60,000 nucleotides of DNA from assembly GCF_032854445.1 (NCBI RefSeq), contig NC_088295.1, positions 51,567,249-51,627,248 of the forward strand, written 5' to 3'. The stretch is from Liolophura sinensis. Taxonomy: Eukaryota; Mollusca; Polyplacophora; Chitonida; Chitonidae. The notes under the pieces are model-generated. The model was not told the DNA's origin and did not search any database. It saw only the letters and a program-made list of their open reading frames with translations. The translations under genes and the position numbers were made by a program. Positions 12,201 to 21,200 of this stretch are shown one piece after another (positions within the stretch are counted from its first letter, which is position 1; every line of letters starts with the position of its first letter).

Positions 12201-15200
12201 CGATGACTGCAATTTAATTTGAAACACTGAGTCATCTCTTATACTATATTGTACTACAAATATAGTAAACTACATATATAGTTTAAGTGTACTATAAGTG
12301 TCTTTGTGAAAAATTATTTCACTGCACATAACTACATGTAGTCTCTAACAAGCAAGACATTCCCATTAGGCTTCAAACAAGTGAAAGTGTAGGGTAGATA
12401 CATGTATATGGTTCTGACCTGAACTAAAGGCCTGCTGCTGTGGCATGCCCCGGGGATGGCTAGGTGCTGAATGAGAGCCCATAGCAAACAGAGGGACATG
12501 ACCTCTGTGGGGATCATGCCCCATATGATGTTCATGACCTCTAATGGTTTCAGGTCCACGGTGTGGTTCAGGAAAGGCTAACAGAGCAGGCTGAAAAAAG
12601 CACACATATCAGAAAAAGTTAAGTACATTAATACTGAGGGCCAAATCATACTTTCAAAGAAACCTAATGATACATACAAAAGCTCGGTGTAAAATATTAT
12701 CATTTAAACAAATATGAATCCTTATATTCTTCTTCACAACAACTCTTGCCCCTAAATAAGCACGTATAAGATGGTTCCACCATATCCAGGCTTGGCACTG
12801 AATTTCATGCCCTTTATGTGAAGTTACAGTTCCATCCCTCACTCATGTCCATAACTGTAATTATTTAACCCATATTCTATGCATATTAAATTTATTTATT
12901 TATTTGAATGGTGTTTTACGTCGTACTCAAGAATATTTCACTTATACGACGGCGGCCAGCATTATGGTGGGAGGAAACTGGGCAGACCCCGGGGGAAACC
13001 CACAACCATCCGCAGGTTGCTGCCAGACTGCTATGCATATTAAAAGCCATTTCACGGTTGATGTTTTGTCAAAAGAGAAATGCGGCTGATGTCTTACCTG
13101 TGGCTGTCCGTTGTAGGTAGGCTGTTCCCTGACTGGGTATTGTGCCTGGTGGACAGGAGCAGGAAAACTGGGTGGGTTAGGCACCTGGGGCAGCTGAGGA
13201 GCTGAGTGTCTCTGCCGGGATGGGTGGTGACTCCAGGTTACTGTGGTGTCAGGAGCAGCCGTGGAGGCGGACGGACCCCGGAAATGTGGGTTGATGAGAA
13301 TCTTCCGTGGCCGAGCCTGTGAAGACAAGCTGTCCACAAAGGGGGGGTTTTGCGGGCCACTCATTAAGAGTGGCTTCTGCTTAGTTGGATGGTGAGGGGA
13401 AAACTCCGCCCTATGGCTAGCCTGCATCATATGAGGGTTTGGATATCGTGATGGCTGGTGACTGTACCCCGCTGGGCCAACTCATTGGACGTCTCTGCTG
13501 AGCTGACTCCTACCTCCACGTTGAAAGCCTCCTCGCTGCTTTTTCTTACGCCCATCTTTTGTCAAAAACTCATCAATAGTAGCTTGCTGTTCCTCACTTA
13601 TCTCTGTAAAAAATATTAATACCATAAAACAACTTGTTGATATCTGAAATTACACGAATTACGACAATGTTTCTTAATATAATTCTGGCTGAAAGTGAAA
13701 ACAAAAATGCTATGAGGGGCAGTGATCATTTTTCCTACCAATCATGAGATCCAGCGTATGCTTGCTGTTCTGAATGTAATCACATGCACAGAAATGTGGT
13801 GAATTCTGATGAAATATGGAAAAAAAAAAAAAATTCAAAAGCGGATAGCAGAATTCAAAAAGAAACTGTTCTAAGACAAGACTCATCCTAAAGTGGAAAA
13901 CAAAAAAAAGATACCTGACCTGCACAATAATGTAAATGAATTAAAGCAGCCATATACAGGTACATCAGCACCAAAGATTATTGATGAGAATGGTACGCAA
14001 CATGAAAATATTGGGAAATTTTCTGTCTTTAAGAGAGCCTGAGGTTTAGTTGCACGTAATCAAACTTTGTGGGTAACTCTAGTAAAGTGACTCTCTCAGT
14101 CTCTCTTGTCTGCTGTAGCTGAGGTCATGCAACACAAATCCAGGCTGTCTGCTGCTACTAGTTTTGTCTCTTTTGCCTGTTGTAGCTGAGGTCATGCAAG
14201 ACAAATCCAGGCTGCCTGCTGCTACCAGTTTTGTTCCCCTCAGTCAGCTTTCCTTCAAACATCCTACCTACTGCACATACTAACACACTGGGGGTACTCT
14301 TTCAGCCTCGCAAGGCATTTGAAACACAAACATAACAAGGACCAAACCCAACAGAACCGTAACACATTATTTATAATAAGGTAAAAACAGTAGTTTTAAT
14401 GTAACACTAGAATAATGAGATTTACAGCACCTAAAGTATCAGGGATATCCGTCCTGGACTTGGACTGACTTAAGGAGACAATAGCTGCTCTCTCAGACTT
14501 GAAGCGTGCTCTACCTCCCTCCCCGTCACTCTCGCTCTCACTGCTGGAGCCCTCACCCTCATCCGCACCCACATCACCCTGTCAAAATACATACAACTCA
14601 GTGCAGAAACAAACAAACAAACAGCATAAAGAATAATTGTAAGAAGTAATCAAGATTACTGTATATCCTGTAAATTTTAGTATGTAAAATTGCACTTTCA
14701 CAGTACACAAAGGATACTTTTGATGCCAATACAAACATTCTCTGATGAAAAAAAAAAAAAAAAAACAATCAACCTTCATGAAAACTGATGAATCAATCAG
14801 ATTCGAGCATAATGTTTCATTTGAAAAAAGCTAGGTCAAATACAATCATTTATTTATTTGATTGATGTTTTACACGCTACGCACTTATACTGTGGTGAGG
14901 AAAGAGGCCGGAGGAAACCCATCACCAAGGTGAAATACAGTAATTTTATCAAATTGACAGCTCATTTTCCAGTTGTCACAGTTATCATGAACTGTAGATA
15001 CTTGACAGTGACATTTTAATCTCATTTTAAAGGCACGTAGAAGTTCACGGTTTATGTTTCTGGAACTACCATGATTTATACCATGACCTTGATGGAAATG
15101 TGGAAAATTGCAAAAATTAAAAATTAGTTAAAATCAGATTTTAGTATGCATAAAACAATTAGTGTAAACAAAGTAACCACCGAGTATATTATGCTGTACT

Positions 15201-18200
15201 TTCTACATATTTCACTTCATAAGAGGGAAACAACTTCAGCCTCAAATTTTGACTGTCAAATATATTAATATAAATCTTAATGAGGTACATTTTACATGGT
15301 AACCCAGTAATATGCCATATCAAACACATCAAAAACTCAGCTATAAAAAGGTAGAAGAAATCCAGAGCTTTATATATCAGCTCTCACAGGGCTTCACATG
15401 TTTCTCAAACAACCACCCGATCTCATTTATTTGATTGATGCTTCATGCCGCTCTCAAGAACCATCTGCAGGCTGCTGGCAGACTGTCCCACGTACGATCA
15501 TAGAGGAAGCCTGCTTGAACCGAGCTTGAACTCAAAGCGATCTCAAATAACATGTGAGTATAAATACACGTAATATAAAAAGTTTGAATGTAGAGCCGTG
15601 GCTCAGTCGGTTAGCGCGCTAGCGCAGCGTAATGACCCAGGAGCCTCTCACCAATGCGGTCGCTGTGAGTTCAAGTCCAACTCATGCTGGCTTCCTCTCC
15701 GGACGTAAGTGGGAAGGTCTGCCAGCAACCTGCAGATGGTCGTGGGTTTCACCCGGGCTGTGCCTGGTTTCCACCCACCATAATGGTGGCCGCCGTCGTA
15801 TAAGTGAAATATTCTTGAGTACGGTGTAAAACACCAATCAAATAAATAAATAAATTGAATGTAGCGTACATCTGTGGTATCCAGGCCGGGTTGTGTGTCA
15901 GCTGTAGAATCTAGCTCAGATCCCCCATCAAATTCCCCTTCCCTGTAATCAACGTCTTCTTCCTACAAAAACACAATAAAAAAAAACTGTTAGCTGCAAC
16001 ATGTGTCACCTGTAACGGCATGAAACTCCTAACGTAACATGTATACTTTTACCTGCAGAATACTGACTGGCACAGAAACAAATGTTTTCATAGCAGTACT
16101 GTGATGACTGAGAAAACATAGGACCTACATGTACTAAAATCTGGTTTTATGCTTCACTCAAGATTACTGAAATGAACAGCCTTGAGGGACGCAAAACTGC
16201 AGTCGGCAATAAAATTCACAATGTAGTGCAGGCAATGTCAGCTGGATTTGAACCTATAACTTGAGGGACATGTATAATACTCACTTAAGCTTTTTTTAAA
16301 TCATAAACTTTTTGTTCTAACATGCTGTATAAGTATTGCAATTCATGTTATTTTTAGGGGTCCACCCTAGTCTCCTAGCAGGACAGCTATTGAAATTGTT
16401 TGAATTATTCTTGTCATTACTTTTCTTTGTCAAGTGGTTCAATTACAATATCTCCAAAAACTGGTAAAGGTAGAACAACCAAACTTAAAGAGTTTTAATA
16501 AAGAACATCTAATTTAGTCGCATGGACCCCAGCAACGTTGTTGGTTACAGCTTTAAGATTAGTTGAGCTTCATCATTTCATAAGTAAAAAAAATAAAGCC
16601 ATAATCTTGGCCTAAACATCTGAATATTTCTGAAGCTACCCACCAGTTGGTCACCTTCCTCCTGGGTGTCATTCAGGAGACTGGAGTCTACTTCAGGCTC
16701 TATGACCAGTACATCCTCACCAAGCTCCTGGGAGACACTAAACATCAGAATACAGCTATATCATCATACAAGTACAAACAGTGTAGTCTCACCAAACTTC
16801 TTCCTCCGAGCAAACTGTGCTAGAATTATGAAAGACTACAGGCAACATTGCTACAGTGGACACATGATTCTACTAATATTTATTTATTTATTTGAATGGT
16901 GTTTTACGCCGTACTCAAGGATTTTTCACTTATACAAGGCGGCCATTACGGTGGGAGGAAACCGGGCTCCACTAATGTGTTCACATCCATCTTAAATTTA
17001 GGTTTTTTCTTATCCTAGTTCATGCTAATGTGAATTAACCAAGAACAAGCATGGGTTGTTCCAGCTGATATCATACACTGGCCACTGGTCATTAACAGTG
17101 GATGAAAATACCAAAGCTCAGACATCTTAAGAGTATTTTTCACGAATTTAAAACTGAACAATCACAGGTTTTTCTCTTCTTCTGCATTGTGATATGATAT
17201 TTTTGTTAAGTTTAATAGTAAACAAGCGTTGCAATTTTTTTTTCTACATAATAGGTATTTTTACTTCAAACTTACTCAGCAAATTCATAATCAACCGTCT
17301 CTGGAACTCCAAATGTTGTGTTTCCTGCATCACTTGTGGACATATCAGCATTGGCAGAGTCACACATGTCACTGGTGTTAACCTGTTTATCAGTGGCCTC
17401 ATCATCACTTCCTAACAAAGCATCCTCGTCTAATTCTTCCTCAGTCTCCTCCTTCTGACAACATCAGGTGTTCAAATTTGTCAAACAATTGCAGCAAAAC
17501 AATTCATTCAAAACTTCAATACTTTTATCGACCTATTTTCAAGGTTTTAGACTGACACATATTTGAGAAAACAGATTCCCCCAAAATGGAGATGGCCTGC
17601 ATGTAACTCGTTGGGATAAGTATATTCATGACACTGGAGCTCTAGCCTCACTTGTACATGTATATATACCACACATCCATAGAAGTTCATGAGATGTTTG
17701 CGAATTTAATTGACTTGCATCACATAGTAGGTCAGACAGACGGACAAACAAGGCTACACTGAATTATCTCCCTTGAGGTCACTAATTTAAATGGTGCATT
17801 TTTAAGAATAGGCTGTGGTCAGGTGGGACCTCTGATAATGGCTAATGGTGAGTGAGTGCTTGATGTTTAACGTTGTACTTATCAATTTTTCAGTCATATG
17901 ACGAAGAATGGTGAGTTTCAAAATTAAAGCAACCTAAGCTAGTTGAAGACCTAGCTCCAAGACAGATTTTAATTTTGTAAACTGACCTGGAAAGTCCAGG
18001 CTAAATATTATAAAAACATAAACATTATTTATTTTTTAAAAATTTTAAGCCATTCAGAGATTTGGAATCCCTGACGATGGGCATTATCAGACTCAACTAC
18101 TGATAACAACACGTAACCATAGGAATTTTTGGACATTTCATGAAATTCTGTACTTAAATGGTTAACTGTGCAGTTTTTAAGTTCAGCCCTATCACACACT

Positions 18201-21200
18201 GCCTTGGCACCAGCAAATCCAGCATTGTCTATACCCATGTCACCTGTCAGATTTTCAGATTAAGATTTTCCGTTTCTGAAAGAAAATTGGCTATAAATAC
18301 CCTTGCAGCCGCAACAACAATGCAAATCAGTCATTTAGCACGCCAGAAATCATCATCAAGAAAACTGTTATATTCTCACGGTAATCAACAAGCCAATCGT
18401 CTTACCTTTGAGTGAGGGAATGCATTAATTCCAGATAAATCATCTTGTAAGAGGTCATCATCACTGTAAATTTAAGAACTGTTGATAAAGTATACATGAC
18501 TCACATGGCGTCAATGTGGTTATTACTTGAATATACATATAAATCTGAGATGTGTCGTTCTTCCCGCCTTAGGTTCCAATACACAAAACTATCTGTACTG
18601 TTCCATTCACTGACCTGGAACTTAGACTTCTTAACATGTGCAAACCATTGCCAACATGCTACAGCTGCATTCAACAAAACAAGGCTTTCTTTAAACATGG
18701 TGATTGACTGATTGATGCAAACATCTCCAAATTATCTTTAGCCTATCAGGGACACCTCAAAATAGCTGACAAGACAACAAAGTGGACCTGGACCTGTCAA
18801 AAAAACCCCTGTAAACGCAGCGCTCGCATGTGGAGAACTTAATGAAAGTAAAACGCTGCTGTCATAGAACGCTATATAGCCACAGCGTTAAAAATGCATA
18901 AAGCAGGGCACTTTGTAAATAATGATCGAATTGTCAGGGAAATTACGTAAGCTCAAGTTTAGGTCATAATAAAGATAGGTGTATGGATTTCATGGAAATT
19001 TGTGCAAAGGAGTCGTGTGGACAAAATCACCTCAGTAGACCTCTAGATATCACCAGTGAGTCACTTTGCAATACTGGTGTAAACAGCACGAGGATTATGC
19101 CCGTACTGACAAGGTGTTCCGCGTGCCAGCACAGTGCAATGACATAGGAGGCTCTTACCAATGCAGTCACTGGCAGTTCAATTCTATGCTAGCTTCCTCT
19201 CCAGCTGTAAGCGGGAAGGTCTGCAGCAACCTGCGGATGGTCATGGGTTCCCTCTGGGTTCTGCCCGGTTTCCTGCCACCATAATTCTGGTCATCTTATA
19301 AGTGAAATATCCTTGAGTACAGCGTAAAACACCAATCAAATAAACAACAAAAAAATAAATTACAGTAGGCCAGATCCAATACTGACTTATTTGCATTGCT
19401 GCCTAACTGGAATGTCATGCTGAAGACACCAGAAACGACGCCCCACTTAGTTACATTACACTGCCAGCGGGCCGAAGGCTACTTGGTCAATCCATCAGAT
19501 ACCATGGAATGTTGAAGTCTTGGGTAGGAATCGATTCAAGTATAAACCCCATATACTGTTTATGAGGCAGATGCTTTATCTAAATCGCCACTACAAGCAG
19601 TTGCTAACTAAGTTGCAAAGGGCATAATGACGCTACATGCGGCGTAAGAACTCACTGGAAAAAAATAAAATACAATAAAAAAAACAAACAAAGAGAAAAA
19701 AAAACCAAACAAACAGGAAATATTTTTGCTCGTTACAATGAGAGTCTCGAAAATCTGCTTACGCCAATGTATTTGCCAGCAAGCTGTGCAGCCATGATTC
19801 TCACAGTCAAAATGGCAAAAGCATGCCTAATTTTGCTGACACGGCTTGAGTAAATGGACTCAAGCCGTGTTGCTCCCCTCACCTTCAGTGTCCTAAGACG
19901 GACTGCCATCACAGATGTCAGTCACTGTCCCGATTTGTACCCAAGCATCTTTTCAACACATAATGCTAATCAGTAAACATCTGCGTTCAGCAAACTTTAT
20001 GGTCAGTCTAGCAGAATTAGGTAAATCTGGCTGCCTCATTAAATCCAAGTATTGACCTTCATAACCTTGTTTTAAGCACAGAGCCTTGTCCATTAAACAC
20101 ATGCAATGCAATGTTGTTGTATTTAAGACTTACTGATTCTTTGCTATAAAACAAAACACAGTATACAGTGCAAAGTTCTTTGTATGACTATAAAAAGCTG
20201 GCACATGTATCGGTTTTATATAGGGAGCAGGCAGCTGTTCAAAATCAATAACTGAATCTACTAGCCTGCGTCAATTTATTCACGTGTGTATCTCCGTCAG
20301 CCAAGCAATCATGATGAATCATTTAGCTCTCAAACTTTGTAGTAACAGCCTCTAAACAGACATTTTTTATTTTAAATCTACATGATCACAAAACCCCTAA
20401 GAGTTCCCAGTTTTATGGTGGCATCATCCATTATGTTCTTCCCAGTTGGAGGCTCCCACTTGAGCCCCTTGTTTTGGAGCCAGAAATGTACTGTTTGGGA
20501 AATCTCATATTAAGCAAGCAACCTGCGGGTGGTTGTGGGTTTAAGTGAAATATTCTTGAGTACGGCATAAAACACCAATCAAATAAATAAATTATATCAA
20601 GCAAACAGGGTGGTCAGGTGTTGGGACAATTTTTCTCTCACCAAAAGTTTGTCAGGGATCATGTAATTGGCATGATTTGATGAGCTGTGAGTGACAGACG
20701 CCAACCCAATAATGCCAAGGGAACTTCGGCCAAAGAAATTTTACACTGGGAGGGGAAGGGGGGGGGGGGGGGGGGGGGGGGGGGTATGATTATGGTGTAT
20801 ATGCACTCCCTGGTATTTCATTTGCACTTGCTGACTGCCAAATAATGGTAGTGTGTTTTACTTGTTTTGTAGATTAGCTATAGAAGTACTGTTTGTATTG
20901 CATGCCTCGTGGTGAAAAAGAGAGTGAGCGAGTGCTTGGGGTTTAACGTTGTACTTAACAATTTTTCAGTCATATGACGACGAAGGAATCCTTGGAGTGC
21001 ATGTACTGTGCCTCCTTGTTGCAAGAGGGATTTCCACTGCTCTTTTATTAGTGCTGCTTCACTGAGATGCCTTACTGAAGGCAAGTAAGGTTCCCTGCCC
21101 AAGCCATTATACTGGTACGGGTCAACCAGTCGTTGCACTATCCATTTCATACTGAATGCCATGTGAGGAAGTTACAACTTCCTCTTTCAAGGTCTTAGGT

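Larger units (their letters stand above)
14579..15869 (-). other. RBM33 intron 5
   Basis: 1.3-kb intron with three SINE-1 copies: fragments at 14848-14931 and 15424-15545, and a full-length copy at 15594-15854 whose duplication reaches to within 6 bp of the exon 5 donor. Confidence 0.8.

Noticed and set aside
12908-13120. Plus-strand frames over the SINE next to RBM33 exon 7
   Set aside because: These are SINE body sequence read through into the antisense of the exon; the same peptides recur at every SINE copy.
18029-18238. 69-codon minus-strand frame in RBM33 intron 2
   Set aside because: No phase-compatible splice sites and no resemblance to the acidic N-terminal region; neighbouring exons join directly in phase.
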